Assembly: GCF_038446665.1 (NCBI RefSeq)
Contig: NZ_CP151802.1
Coordinates: 2,852,001-2,916,000, forward strand
DNA length: 64,000 nucleotides
Direction of reading: 5' to 3'
DNA from: Lysobacter sp. FW306-1B-D06B
GTDB taxonomy: Bacteria; Pseudomonadota; Gammaproteobacteria; Xanthomonadales; Xanthomonadaceae
Shown here: piece after piece, positions 35,246-44,210 of the stretch
How positions within the stretch are numbered: the stretch's first letter is position 1
How the letters are laid out: each line of letters begins with the position of its first letter
Notes under the pieces: generated by a model
What the model saw: the letters and a program-made list of their open reading frames with translations, nothing else
Told to the model about the DNA's origin: nothing
Database searches by the model: none
Made by a program: the position numbers and the translations under genes

Positions 35246-37945
35246 TTATGACCTTTCGTACGCCCCACCGCCCAGCGCGCCCTGCTCGCGTGCGCAATCC
35301 TTCGCCCGGGCCAGCAGCATCGCCACGCGCGAGGGCTTCGTGCCCGGCAGGATCTGCAGCACTTCCGCCTTCGTCCTGAGCAACTGGGCGATGCTGAAAC
35401 GCCCGCCCGTGGTTTCCGCCAGTGCGATCGCTTCGTCTATCGCCGCCAGCGCCCCTGCCCCGTCCTCCTGCTGCCGCAACGCTTCGGCCATCGCCTGGAG
35501 TGCCTCGGTCCTGATGACGGTCAGCTTCGGCGGCGGCAGCATGTCCAGGCATTGCCCCAGGTGCCAGGCCGCTTCTTCGGCGTGGCCTCGGTGAAGCATG
35601 ACGCGCCCGGTGAGGAAGTGCGCCATCTGCACGCGCGTTCCCATCTTGTACTCGTTGGCGACGTCCGCCAGGTCCTGGATCAGGCGCTCGGCCTCATCGT
35701 CCAGCTTGTTGTGCAACAGGATCGAGAAGCACAGGACGACGCTGATGTAGAGCGAGTCCGGATGGCGCCGCGAATCTTCGATCACGCGCCGTGCCACATC
35801 CAGGGCCTGCAACGGGAATCCGCGCAGCCATTTGACGCGTGCCGTGCTGGCGACGGCGATGACCTGCTCCTTCATCTCGAAGTACCGCAGCGGGCGCATC
35901 CCTTGCTGGACGAGCAGCTGCGCACTCGAGGCGAAGTTCGCATCGGCCGCGATCTGATCGCCGGAATAATGCCGGGACGAACCGGCCATCCAGCCGGCGA
36001 TGATGGTTTCGCACGGGCCGCCCCGGGTGGCGGCCAGCGCCGCGTAACGCACGGCGACGTCGAGCGAATCGGGGAAGCGGCCGTTCGCCATCATCGCCAG
36101 GTGCAGACCCGCCAGCAGATGGAACGTGGCCCCTGCGTCGTCCAGCGACGCGCTGACTGCCAGCCCGCGTTCGACGACCGACGTCATCTCGCCTTCGTAG
36201 TCGCCCATCGTGTAGCGGGCGATGGCGAGGGACTCCAGCAGGGTCAGTTCGACGCGGCTCGATCGCAGCGGCTCCGGCAGCAGGGCCAGGGCGCGCGCGC
36301 AGCAACGCTTGCACTCGTCGAGCAGCGACTGTTCCAACAGCCAGGGCGTGGCGAGGCTGCTGATCTGCGCGCCCAAGGTCAGGTCATGGTGCGCGGCGAA
36401 GCACCATTCCATCGCGAGGCGCACGTTGCCCAGGTCCGACGCTTGCGGCGCTTCCGCCGCGTTTCCGGCCGCGCCGCGCTGCAGGCGCCCCGCGTAGTGA
36501 ACCGCGTGCCGACGCGCCACCTCGTCCCTGACGCGGGTGTCGGCCAATCGCTCCGCGGCGTACGCGCGCGTCGTCTCCAACAGCCGGATCCATGTGCCGC
36601 CCTCGCCTGCGCTTACGCTGACGAGCGATTTGTCGATCAGGTCGCCGATCGCCTCGCTCGCCTGGTGGGCGCGGATGACTTCGTCGGACACGACATCGAT
36701 CGCCGCCTCCATCGAGAACGCCCCCGAGAACACCGACAAGCGATACAGCACCTGGCGGTCGCGTTCCGGGAGCAGGTCGTGCGACCAGTCGATCATCGCT
36801 TCCACTGTCTGATGCCGCGGGACGGCGTTGCGACGGCCCTGCCAGTGCAAGGCCAACTGGTTGGCGAGCAGATCCGACACGCCGTGAATGCCGTACGTGC
36901 CAACGCGACTGGCGACCAGGCCTATCGCCAGCGGATTGCCGTCGAGGCGGCGGCAGATCGCGGCGACGGTCGCGGCATCGCGATTGTCGAGCGCATACGG
37001 TGCGCCGCCCTCGCGAGCACGGTCCATGAAGAGCCGGACCGCCGGCCACGCAAGCGCCTGCCCTGCCGTCAATCGTCCCGTGTGCGGAGGAAAGGCCAGC
37101 GGACGCAGCAAATACACATGCTCGCCATCGACCCGCAGGGCTTCCCGGCTGGTGTTGAGGAAGGACACCCGTTGCGATTGCGCGAGAACCTGCGTGACCA
37201 GCCGCGCCACGGCGTCGATCAGATGCTCGCAGTTGTCCAGCACGATCAGCGTCGGGCGTGTGGAAAGCACCTCCACCAGTCCGGCGAGCAGGACGGGGCC
37301 GGTCGGGTGGTATCCGACGCACGCCGCGACCGCTTCCAGGACCATGTCCTCGCGCATCACCGTGCTCAGGTCGACGAAGAACACCGCATCGTCGAACGCA
37401 TCCACCGCGTGCGCGACCAGCACCGCCAGGGTCGTCTTGCCCGCGCCGCCGGCGCCGACCACCGTGACCAGGCGGTGATCGAGCACGCGCTGCGAGAGTT
37501 CGGCGACGCATTCATCGCGGCCCAGTGCGCGTTGCAGCGGCGCGGGGAGGTTCGGTCGCGCTCGGTCGGCATGGAACGAAGGCCAGGCGTCGTTCGCCGC
37601 ATACGGGCCGGGCGACGACGTCCCAACGCCTGCCGCATGCGCCTGCGCCACGAAGCAGTAGCCGCGCCCGGCGACACTGCCGATGTAGCGCACGCCATCG
37701 CGCCCGCAGCCCAACGCCTTGCGCAGGTTGGCCACCTGCACGCGCACGTTCGAACTCTCCACGACCATCCCGGGCCAGGCGACCGCCATCAGTTCGCGAT
37801 GGGTCAGTACCGTGCCGCGGGCCGCGACCAGCGCGACGAGGATGTCGAACGCGCGGCTCCCCAGCACGACGTCCGCGCCGTCGCGTTGCAGCACGCGATT
37901 GTCCGGGCACAGGCGGAACGGCCCGAAATCGGTTGTCTCGCTCAT
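35246..37945 (-). CDS. winged-helix/NTPase/TPR transcriptional regulator 2
   Basis: An 899-residue paralogue of the regulator at 25151-27994. The winged helix covers residues 1-100 (SRAFDILVALV, NVRVQVANLRKALGCG, GSVAGRGYCF). The NTPase has Walker A GAGGAGKTT at 164-172 and Walker B LIVLDNCEHL, followed by the helical TPR-like C-terminus. ATG 37945 has GGGAGGT upstream. It is divergent from the ferritin-like/CDGSH gene at 38269 and probably regulates it. Confidence 0.88.
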   Translation of the reverse strand: MSETTDFGPFRLCPDNRVLQRDGADVVLGSRAFDILVALVAARGTVLTHRELMAVAWPGMVVESSNVRVQVANLRKALGCGRDGVRYIGSVAGRGYCFVAQAHAAGVGTSSPGPYAANDAWPSFHADRARPNLPAPLQRALGRDECVAELSQRVLDHRLVTVVGAGGAGKTTLAVLVAHAVDAFDDAVFFVDLSTVMREDMVLEAVAACVGYHPTGPVLLAGLVEVLSTRPTLIVLDNCEHLIDAVARLVTQVLAQSQRVSFLNTSREALRVDGEHVYLLRPLAFPPHTGRLTAGQALAWPAVRLFMDRAREGGAPYALDNRDAATVAAICRRLDGNPLAIGLVASRVGTYGIHGVSDLLANQLALHWQGRRNAVPRHQTVEAMIDWSHDLLPERDRQVLYRLSVFSGAFSMEAAIDVVSDEVIRAHQASEAIGDLIDKSLVSVSAGEGGTWIRLLETTRAYAAERLADTRVRDEVARRHAVHYAGRLQRGAAGNAAEAPQASDLGNVRLAMEWCFAAHHDLTLGAQISSLATPWLLEQSLLDECKRCCARALALLPEPLRSSRVELTLLESLAIARYTMGDYEGEMTSVVERGLAVSASLDDAGATFHLLAGLHLAMMANGRFPDSLDVAVRYAALAATRGGPCETIIAGWMAGSSRHYSGDQIAADANFASSAQLLVQQGMRPLRYFEMKEQVIAVASTARVKWLRGFPLQALDVARRVIEDSRRHPDSLYISVVLCFSILLHNKLDDEAERLIQDLADVANEYKMGTRVQMAHFLTGRVMLHRGHAEEAAWHLGQCLDMLPPPKLTVIRTEALQAMAEALRQQEDGAGALAAIDEAIALAETTGGRFSIAQLLRTKAEVLQILPGTKPSRVAMLLARAKDCAREQGALGGGAYERS

Positions 37946-38268
37946 ACCGGACCTCCCGCAACGGCACACGGCAATCGAGGAGACGGGTGACGATCGCCGG
38001 CGGGGGGCGTTCCACTCGTCAGCGCGGATCACCGCAGTCTGCCACCGGCTCGTGGCACCAGGTAAAGAACCCGTGAAGGCATGGCGCACCGTCGATGCCG
38101 CAGCACGGCGGCGCGCGGCGACATCGCGCCTTCACGGGCTTTGACTGCATTTGATTCTTGCGGTGGCCGTCTTCCGGCCTAGACTTTCGAAGAATCGTTC
38201 CACGTGCTTGTAGCATCGTGCCCGATTGATCGCCCAGGCCGTCAGGCCGCGCAACGGAGGATGGGATC
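37946..38268. promoter_or_regulatory. 323-bp divergent control region with 11-bp inverted repeat
   Basis: No gene. A perfect inverted repeat, CCCGTGAAGGC (38070-38080) / GCCTTCACGGG (38128-38138), 47 bases apart, lies between regulator 2 and the CDGSH-protein gene. The arrangement mirrors the long-spaced repeat beside regulator 1, though the sequences differ. Confidence 0.4.
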
Positions 38269-40260
38269 TTGGACGCTCGGATCGCCGTACCGCAGTCCCG
38301 TGAACAGCTGTGGGCCCTGCTCGCCGAAGCCGCGGAGATCGAACACCACCTGATGTGCTGCTACCTGTATGCGGCCTTCAGCCTGAAGGAGCGCACCGAC
38401 GAAGACCTGTCGGAGGCCGAGCTGCAGGCCGTCCAGCGCTGGCGGCAGGAGATCCTCTCCGTTTCGGTCGAGGAGATGGGGCACCTCGCCATCGTGTGCA
38501 ACATCCTCTCCGCGCTCGGCGCGCCGGCGCACCTGGTGCACCAGAACTTTCCGATCCCGCCCGGCTACCACCCGTCCGGCGTCGTGGTGAAGCTGGCCCC
38601 GTTCAACCGCCAGACGCTCACGCACTTCATCTACCTGGAGCGGCCCGACGATGCCGACGTGCAGGACGGTGAAGGCTTCGAACCGCCGCAGCGTTATTCG
38701 CGCGCGCTCGGCATGGACCGCCTGATGACGGTGTGCACCGATTACGACACCGTCGGTGAGCTGTACCACTCCATCTCGGCGGGCCTGGCGCACCTGAGCC
38801 AGTCGATGGGCGAACGGGTGCTGTTTGTCGGCAATCCGGAACACCAGCTCGACAGCGACGTGGCGCGGTTGCCGGGCCTGAAGACCGTGCGTTGCCTGCG
38901 CACCGCGCTGGAGGCGATCGACGCGATCGTCCGCCAGGGCGAAGGCGCGGACTCGTGCAGCGAAGACTCGCATTACCAGCGGTTCCTGCGCATCGGCCGC
39001 GAGTACGACGCGCTCGTGCAGGCGCGGCCGGCGTTCCGCCCCGCGCGGATGAGCGCGCACAACCCGGTGATGCGCCCGCCGCCGACGCCGGAAGGCCGGC
39101 TGTGGATCAGCGAGGAACCCGCGGCCGCGCTGCTGGACCTGGGCAACGCGCTGTACAACCACTGCCTGCGCTGCGTGTCGCTGGCCTACGGCGACGTAGG
39201 CCGCCCGTCGCAGATCGCGCTGGTGGCCGCGGGCATCGACCTGATGCACCTGCTCACGCCCGTCGCGACACTGCTGGGCACGCTGCCCGCCAACCCTGCC
39301 CTGCCGCAGGCCACTGCGGGACTGAGCTTCGCCACCATCCGGTCCTCCGCCGCGCTGATGGGCGAAGCCGGCAGCGTGGACGTGATGGTCGAGCGGTTGC
39401 ACGAGATGAGCGGTCGTTGCGAGCGGATCATGCAGAAGCATCCCGAACTCGTGTCGCTGCTGGACGTCACGCGTGCCGGCACGGAACGCCTCGCGCGGCG
39501 CCTGGCCGCGCAGGCCGAACAGTGCCGCCGCGAGGAAGCGGCGATGCGCGCCACGCCCACGAATGTCGCCGCGCCGGAGCACGCGGTGGCGGCCAACGAA
39601 GCGCCGCAGCCGCAGCGCCTGCCCGATGGCGTGGAAATCATTGCCGGTGCGCAGGTCGACATCGTCTACAACGGGGCGCGATGCATCCACGCGCGCCATT
39701 GTGTGCTCGGACTGCCGCGCGTGTTCCGCGCCAATACGCCGGGCGCCTGGATCCATCCCGATGCGGCGACGACGGAGGACTTGGTGACGGTCGCGCACAT
39801 GTGCCCGTCCGGCGCCATCGGCTACCGTCGCCACGACGGCGGCGCGGAGGAAGCGCCGCCGCCGGTGAACCTGATCCAGCTGCGCGAGAACGGCCCACTG
39901 GGTGTGCGCGCTCAGATCGTGCTCGACGGCGAGCCCATCGGCATGCGCGCCGTGCTGTGCCGTTGCGGGGCCTCCAAGCACAAGCCCTTCTGCGATGGCA
40001 GCCACAACGACATGCAGTTCCGCGCATCGGGTGAACCCGACAGCATCGAATCGGCCGCCCTGCCCGCGCGCAACGGGCCGTTGAACATCGACCCGGAAAC
40101 GGACGGCCCGCTCATCATCCACGGGAACGTCGAAATCTGCTGTGGCACGGGGCGGACGATCAGGCGCATGACGTCGGCGCGCCTGTGCCGCTGCGGCGGG
40201 TCGTCGAACAAGCCGTTCTGCGACAACACGCATCGTCGCAATGGCTTTCGTAGTGGGTGA
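38269..40260 (+). CDS. ferritin-like / 4Fe-4S / double-CDGSH fusion protein
   Basis: A 663-residue cytosolic iron protein. The N-terminal ferritin-like region of the VioB/RebD-related type spans about residues 10-240, with EIEHHLMCCYLY and VEEMGHLAIV supplying di-iron-type Glu/His. A divergent 4Fe-4S-like segment (about 460-525) has CIHARHCVLG and AHMCPSGAI. Two CDGSH 2Fe-2S motifs follow: C564-C566-C575-H579 and C640-C642-C651-H655. The start is TTG at 38269, eight bases after ACGGAGG; the nearer ATG at 38261 is in another frame. It faces regulator 2. The reaction is unknown; a role in iron or redox sensing is inferred. Confidence 0.85.
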   Translation: MDARIAVPQSREQLWALLAEAAEIEHHLMCCYLYAAFSLKERTDEDLSEAELQAVQRWRQEILSVSVEEMGHLAIVCNILSALGAPAHLVHQNFPIPPGYHPSGVVVKLAPFNRQTLTHFIYLERPDDADVQDGEGFEPPQRYSRALGMDRLMTVCTDYDTVGELYHSISAGLAHLSQSMGERVLFVGNPEHQLDSDVARLPGLKTVRCLRTALEAIDAIVRQGEGADSCSEDSHYQRFLRIGREYDALVQARPAFRPARMSAHNPVMRPPPTPEGRLWISEEPAAALLDLGNALYNHCLRCVSLAYGDVGRPSQIALVAAGIDLMHLLTPVATLLGTLPANPALPQATAGLSFATIRSSAALMGEAGSVDVMVERLHEMSGRCERIMQKHPELVSLLDVTRAGTERLARRLAAQAEQCRREEAAMRATPTNVAAPEHAVAANEAPQPQRLPDGVEIIAGAQVDIVYNGARCIHARHCVLGLPRVFRANTPGAWIHPDAATTEDLVTVAHMCPSGAIGYRRHDGGAEEAPPPVNLIQLRENGPLGVRAQIVLDGEPIGMRAVLCRCGASKHKPFCDGSHNDMQFRASGEPDSIESAALPARNGPLNIDPETDGPLIIHGNVEICCGTGRTIRRMTSARLCRCGGSSNKPFCDNTHRRNGFRSG

Positions 40261-40674
40261 GATGCGCAGGTCATTGTTGGGCGCCCTTACCGTCATCCCG
40301 GCGAAGGCCGGGATCCAGGCCGGCAGCGTGCGGGCACTCACACCAGGGTGAACTCCCTCCCCGTCATTCCCGCGAAAGCGGGAATCCAGGGACGTTTCAC
40401 GCCTTGCCGATGGCGTGCGGATCGCGATGGCCAAGCTGTTGCAGCTGGCATGCCCAAAGGTGGAGCGTGGAAAGTCCCTGGATTCCCGCCTTCGCGGGAA
40501 TGACGGTGTGCTGGTTTACCGGAGAGGAAGTGCCCACACGCAATGGGCCTGGATCCCGGCCTCCGCCGGGATGACAGTGGAATCGGCCGCGCGACACCGA
40601 CCACGGACGGCAATCGCAACCACGCTCTTCAAACCGAGCTCTTCAGACGGAGCTCTTCAGATGAACTCTTCGGC
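40261..40674. other. 414-bp intergenic region with repeats
   Basis: There is no gene between the stops of two convergent genes. The stretch is filled by four REP-like palindromes and a short tandem repeat described separately. These stem-loops probably also end transcription from both sides. Confidence 0.6.
40291..40577. repeat. cluster of four REP-like palindromes, head-to-head
   Basis: Copies at 40291-40321 and 40362-40393 read CGTCATYCCSGCGAARGC... and end in ATCCAGG. Copies at 40474-40506 and 40547-40577 are their reverse complements. Each contains its own stem (ATTCCCGCG / CGCGGGAAT or the CCCGGC variant). The outer pair matches best to the outer, and the inner to the inner, so the whole block is a large imperfect inverted repeat. 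Confidence 0.8.
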
Positions 40675-40690
40675 CTAGCTCTTCGGACAC
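40624..40690. repeat. five-unit tandem repeat, 13-14 bp period
   Basis: The heptamer RCTCTTC recurs at 40624, 40638, 40652, 40665 and 40678, in units of the type GAGCTCTTCAGAC. The last unit contains the stop codon and final codons of the cytochrome gene (minus strand). Confidence 0.75.
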
Positions 40691-41319
40691 GCCGCCCCGC
40701 TGGCGATCCACGCATCGATCAGCGCACCGAACTGCTTCTGCGTGCCCGGCGCCGGCGTTCGGCCGGAGCCTGGATTCCATGCCCATCCCACCAGCGTGTC
40801 GGTACCCATGTGATGGCTGATCTTCGCCAGGTCGCGGTTGCCGTTGCGCTTGAGATCCTTCAGCTGTTCGCAGATCTCGCCGATCGACTTGCCCTGCCAG
40901 GCCATCGACGCCGGTGCCAGCGCCCAGTGCGAATCGCCGGGAATGCTGCGCAGTGTGTCGCCCAACGTCATCGAGTTCACCTTGCCGTGGCAACTGCTGC
41001 ACGGCATGCCGGGCGGGCCGTGGTCGTCGGGTCCGCCGGTCACCTCGGGCACGTGCGCGTGCAGGTCATCGCCCTGCGTGGGCGCACGCTCCACCGGATG
41101 GCAATTGAGGCAACGAGGGTGCTGCAACACCTTGCCCGCTTCCTCGAACAGCGCGACCGAGCGCTTGCGCTCATCGGTGATCGAATCGAACTCCGACACG
41201 GCCTTCAAGGTGGCGCCGGAGGTGGCGGCCTTCGGCGCCGTGTTCTGCGCCCACGCGACGGCCACGCACAGCAACACGCCCGATGCCGCCGCGAGGGCCA
41301 CGACTGCATTACGCTTCAT
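40675..41319 (-). CDS. exported diheme c-type cytochrome
   Basis: A 214-residue protein with a signal peptide ([20 protein letters not shown] to AWAQ) and two heme-attachment motifs, CLNCH and CSSCH. AAAGGAGG lies before the ATG, inside the end of the preceding molybdopterin-subunit gene (11-base overlap). Position and type suggest it takes electrons from the isoquinoline-oxidoreductase-like enzyme and passes them to the respiratory chain. The C-terminal codons lie in a short tandem repeat. Confidence 0.85.
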   Translation of the reverse strand: MKRNAVVALAAASGVLLCVAVAWAQNTAPKAATSGATLKAVSEFDSITDERKRSVALFEEAGKVLQHPRCLNCHPVERAPTQGDDLHAHVPEVTGGPDDHGPPGMPCSSCHGKVNSMTLGDTLRSIPGDSHWALAPASMAWQGKSIGEICEQLKDLKRNGNRDLAKISHHMGTDTLVGWAWNPGSGRTPAPGTQKQFGALIDAWIASGAACPKS

Positions 41320-43519
41320 GACGGCCTCCTTTCAGCAATTCGGTGTCGATGGGAAGATCGAACACGCGCTTGCCGGTGGCGTGGAAGATCGCGTTCGTGA
41401 CGGCCGGGAAGATGCCCGACGTCCCCGGCTCGCCGACGCCGCCCGGATCGGCCGTGCTCGGCACGATGTGAACTTCCACCGGTGGCGTGTCGCGCATGCG
41501 CAGCACGGGATAGGTGTCGAAGTTGCTTTCGACGATGCGCCCGCGTGCGACGGTGATCCTGCCGTACTGCACGGCGGACAGGCCGTACACCACGCCGCTC
41601 ATCAGCTGCGCCTTCACGATGTCCGGGTTCACGGCCACGCCGCAGTCGATGGCGCACACCACGCGCTCGACCTTGTACTTTCCGTCCGGCGCCACGCGCA
41701 CTTGCGCCACGGTCGCCAGGAAGCTGCCGAAGCCGTCCTGCACCGACATGCCCAGCCCTTGCCCGCGTTCGAGCTTGCGGCCCCATCCGGCCTTCTGCGC
41801 GGCCAGTTCCATCACGGCGAGCGAACGCGGGCTCTTGCCCAGCAGGCGCCTGCGGTATTCCACCGGATCGATGCCGGCGCGCTGCGCCAGGTCGTCGATC
41901 ACCGACTCCACCACGAACACGTTGCGCGTATGGCCCACGCCGCGCCAGTTGCCCACATGCAGGCCCGTGGGCGGTTCCTGGCGCACGAAGTCGACGCGCG
42001 CGTTGGCGAAGTCGTACGGCCCGGCAGCGCCGTTGACCGCATCGAAGTCGACGCCGTCCTTGAAGAAGATCGGCAGGAACGTCGCCATGATCGCCGGCCC
42101 GACCACGCGGTGGTGGAAGCTCACCGGCATTCCCTCGCGATCGGTGCCGACCCAGACGCGGCTGTGGTTGTGATAGCGGAAGTAATCCTGCTGGATGTCT
42201 TCCTCGCGGCTCCAGATCACCTTGACAGGCGCATCCACGTGCTTGGCGATGCGCACCGCCTGGTGCACGTAGTCGGCTTCCAGGCGTCGGCCGAATCCGC
42301 CGCCGAGCAGATGGTTGTGCACGATCACCTTGTCCAGCGGCAGGCCGCTGGCTTCGGACGCGCGCTTTTGCGCGCGCCCCAGCACCTGGCAGCCAACCCA
42401 CACCTCGCAGCGATCCTTCGTCACGTGCGCGGTGCAGTTGATCGGCTCCATCGTCGCGTGCGCGAGCATGGGCTGGCGGAACGTCGCCTCGTAGCGTTTT
42501 GCGGGACGCGCGGCGGCGACATCGCCGACTTTCACCGCGACCACGCCCTCGCGCTCCAGTGCGGCGTCGCATTGCGCCACCAGCGCGGCGGTGTCGACGT
42601 TGGCGTTGGCGCCTTCGTTCCAGCGGATGTCCAGCGCCGCCAGACCCTTGCGCGCCGCCCAGGTGTGGTCCGCGACCACCGCCACCAGATCGTCCAGCAC
42701 CACGACCTGGCGCACGCCGCGCACCGCCAGCGCGGGCGCCTGGTCCACGCCGGCCACCTTGCCGTCGAACACCGGCGTGGCGCGCACGGCGGCGTAGCGC
42801 ACGCCTTGCGGCAGTGCATCGATGCCGAACTTCGCCGTGCCGTTGACCTTCGCGGGCGTGTCGACACGCTTCACCGAATGGCCCACCAGCTTGTATTCGG
42901 ACAGCGGCTTCAACGGCGCCTTCTCCGCCGGCGCCGGCAATGTCGCCGCGGCGGCCACCAGTTCGCCGTAGCCCAGTCGCTGGTTGTTGCCCGTGTGGAT
43001 GACCTGGCCGTGTTCGGTGCGCAGCTCGGAGGGCTGCGCGTTCCATCGCTTGGCGGCGGCGGCCACCAGCAATGCACGCGTGTCCGCGCCGGCCTGCCGC
43101 AACGTCGCCCAGCTTCCCGGCAGCGAGGCCGAACCGCCGGTGACCTGCCCGCCGAACACGGGATGGCTGTAGAGCGTCTCGTCCGGCGGTGCGGGTTCCA
43201 CCTTCACCTGATCCAGACCGACATCGAGTTCCTCGGCCAGCAGCTGCGCCTGCGAGGTGTACGCACCCTGGCCCATTTCCACGTACGGCACGACCAGCGT
43301 CACCGCGCCGTCGGGGGCGATGCGGATGAACGCGTTCGCGCTCCACGGTTTGGCGCCTTTGCCGGCGCGCGCGGCGGCCGCCTGCGTGGGGCCGCCGAGT
43401 TGGAAACCCACCACGAGGCTGCCGCCGACCGCGGCGACCGTCTGCAGGAACGCACGCCGCGACTGGCGGATTCCGCCCAATGCCGTCGCGAGGGTTTCGT
43501 CGCGGGAATCGGCGCTCAT
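41309..43519 (-). CDS. iorB: molybdopterin subunit, isoquinoline-1-oxidoreductase type
   Basis: A 736-residue large subunit of a xanthine-oxidase-family molybdenum hydroxylase, IorB-like. It has a Tat signal ([20 protein letters not shown], twin Arg 21-22), [24 protein letters not shown], and [10 protein letters not shown] with the catalytic Glu near the C-terminus. It hydroxylates N-heteroaromatic or aldehyde substrates with water; the real substrate is unknown. The enzyme would be periplasmic. It overlaps the 2Fe-2S subunit upstream (ATGA) and the cytochrome downstream. FAD-subunit genes are absent, as is normal for this class. Confidence 0.9.
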   Translation of the reverse strand: MSADSRDETLATALGGIRQSRRAFLQTVAAVGGSLVVGFQLGGPTQAAAARAGKGAKPWSANAFIRIAPDGAVTLVVPYVEMGQGAYTSQAQLLAEELDVGLDQVKVEPAPPDETLYSHPVFGGQVTGGSASLPGSWATLRQAGADTRALLVAAAAKRWNAQPSELRTEHGQVIHTGNNQRLGYGELVAAAATLPAPAEKAPLKPLSEYKLVGHSVKRVDTPAKVNGTAKFGIDALPQGVRYAAVRATPVFDGKVAGVDQAPALAVRGVRQVVVLDDLVAVVADHTWAARKGLAALDIRWNEGANANVDTAALVAQCDAALEREGVVAVKVGDVAAARPAKRYEATFRQPMLAHATMEPINCTAHVTKDRCEVWVGCQVLGRAQKRASEASGLPLDKVIVHNHLLGGGFGRRLEADYVHQAVRIAKHVDAPVKVIWSREEDIQQDYFRYHNHSRVWVGTDREGMPVSFHHRVVGPAIMATFLPIFFKDGVDFDAVNGAAGPYDFANARVDFVRQEPPTGLHVGNWRGVGHTRNVFVVESVIDDLAQRAGIDPVEYRRRLLGKSPRSLAVMELAAQKAGWGRKLERGQGLGMSVQDGFGSFLATVAQVRVAPDGKYKVERVVCAIDCGVAVNPDIVKAQLMSGVVYGLSAVQYGRITVARGRIVESNFDTYPVLRMRDTPPVEVHIVPSTADPGGVGEPGTSGIFPAVTNAIFHATGKRVFDLPIDTELLKGGRHEA

Positions 43520-43995
43520 GACGCGTCTCCCCGTCCGCCCACCTGCCGGGTCGCCAGCTTGATGGCGCCGCGGATGCGCTCGTACGTGCCGCAGCGGCAG
43601 ATGTTGCCGCTCATGATGCCGTCGATGTCGTCGTCACTGGGCGCGGCATTGCCGGCCAGCAGCGCGGCCGCCGACATGAGCTGCCCGGACTGGCAGTACC
43701 CGCACTGGACGACTTCGTTGTCGAGCCACGCCTTCTGCAACGCGCGTCCGACCGGCACTTCATGCAGCGCCTCGATGGTGCGTACCTGCGAATCGCCGAC
43801 GGCGGCGATCGGCGTGATGCACGATCGGCGCGGCACGCCATCGATGTGCACCGTGCAGGCGCCGCACAGGGCGACACCGCAACCGAATTTGGTGCCCGTC
43901 AGGTGCAGCACGTCGCGCAGCACCCACAGCAACGGGGTGTCGTCGTCGACATCCACCGTGTGCCGCACCCCATTGACCATGATCGTTGCTGGCAT
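43516..43995 (-). CDS. iorA: 2Fe-2S subunit, isoquinoline-1-oxidoreductase type
   Basis: A 159-residue two-cluster iron-sulfur subunit. The plant-type 2Fe-2S cluster is held by C39, C44, C47 and C59 ([13 protein letters not shown]). The second cluster is held by C98, C101, C133 and C135 ([16 protein letters not shown]). It passes electrons from the molybdenum centre to an acceptor, here probably the diheme cytochrome two genes on. It lacks its own signal and would be co-exported with the Tat-signal subunit. First gene of the three-gene operon. Confidence 0.93.
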   Translation of the reverse strand: MPATIMVNGVRHTVDVDDDTPLLWVLRDVLHLTGTKFGCGVALCGACTVHIDGVPRRSCITPIAAVGDSQVRTIEALHEVPVGRALQKAWLDNEVVQCGYCQSGQLMSAAALLAGNAAPSDDDIDGIMSGNICRCGTYERIRGAIKLATRQVGGRGDAS

Positions 43996-44210
43996 CGGAA
44001 TCTCTCGCTGGCAACGGCGCCGGCCGCGAAGTCATCGCAGCGAGCACCAGGTGACCGTCCATGGAAAAACGATCTGCAACCCACCGGCAACGTAGCAGCC
44101 GGGACCGCGTGGGCGCTGGCACGGGATTGCGGAAAGATCGCCCGATCGCCGCGCATTCCGCCCACCTGCCGCCTCTTCCACCGCCACGCGCGTGCGCGCG
44201 GCGCCACGCC

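Noticed and set aside
35552..37990. 812-codon plus-strand frame over regulator 2
   Set aside because: A mirror frame of a real gene with Walker motifs; no domain could be recognised in it.
38261..38263. ATG as start of the ferritin/CDGSH gene
   Set aside because: It is out of frame with the conserved protein; the TTG at 38269 has proper spacing from ACGGAGG.
38242..40434. 730-codon frame on the minus strand over the ferritin/CDGSH gene
   Set aside because: The plus-strand frame holds ferritin-like, Fe-S and CDGSH motifs; the minus frame is Arg/Ala/Val-His-rich without any motif.
40291..40577. CRISPR array
   Set aside because: The repeats are palindromic, inverted relative to each other and irregularly spaced, unlike a CRISPR.
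40838..44095. 1085-codon plus-strand frame over the molybdenum hydroxylase operon
   Set aside because: It is antisense to iorA/iorB/cytochrome genes with complete cofactor motifs and shows low-complexity composition.
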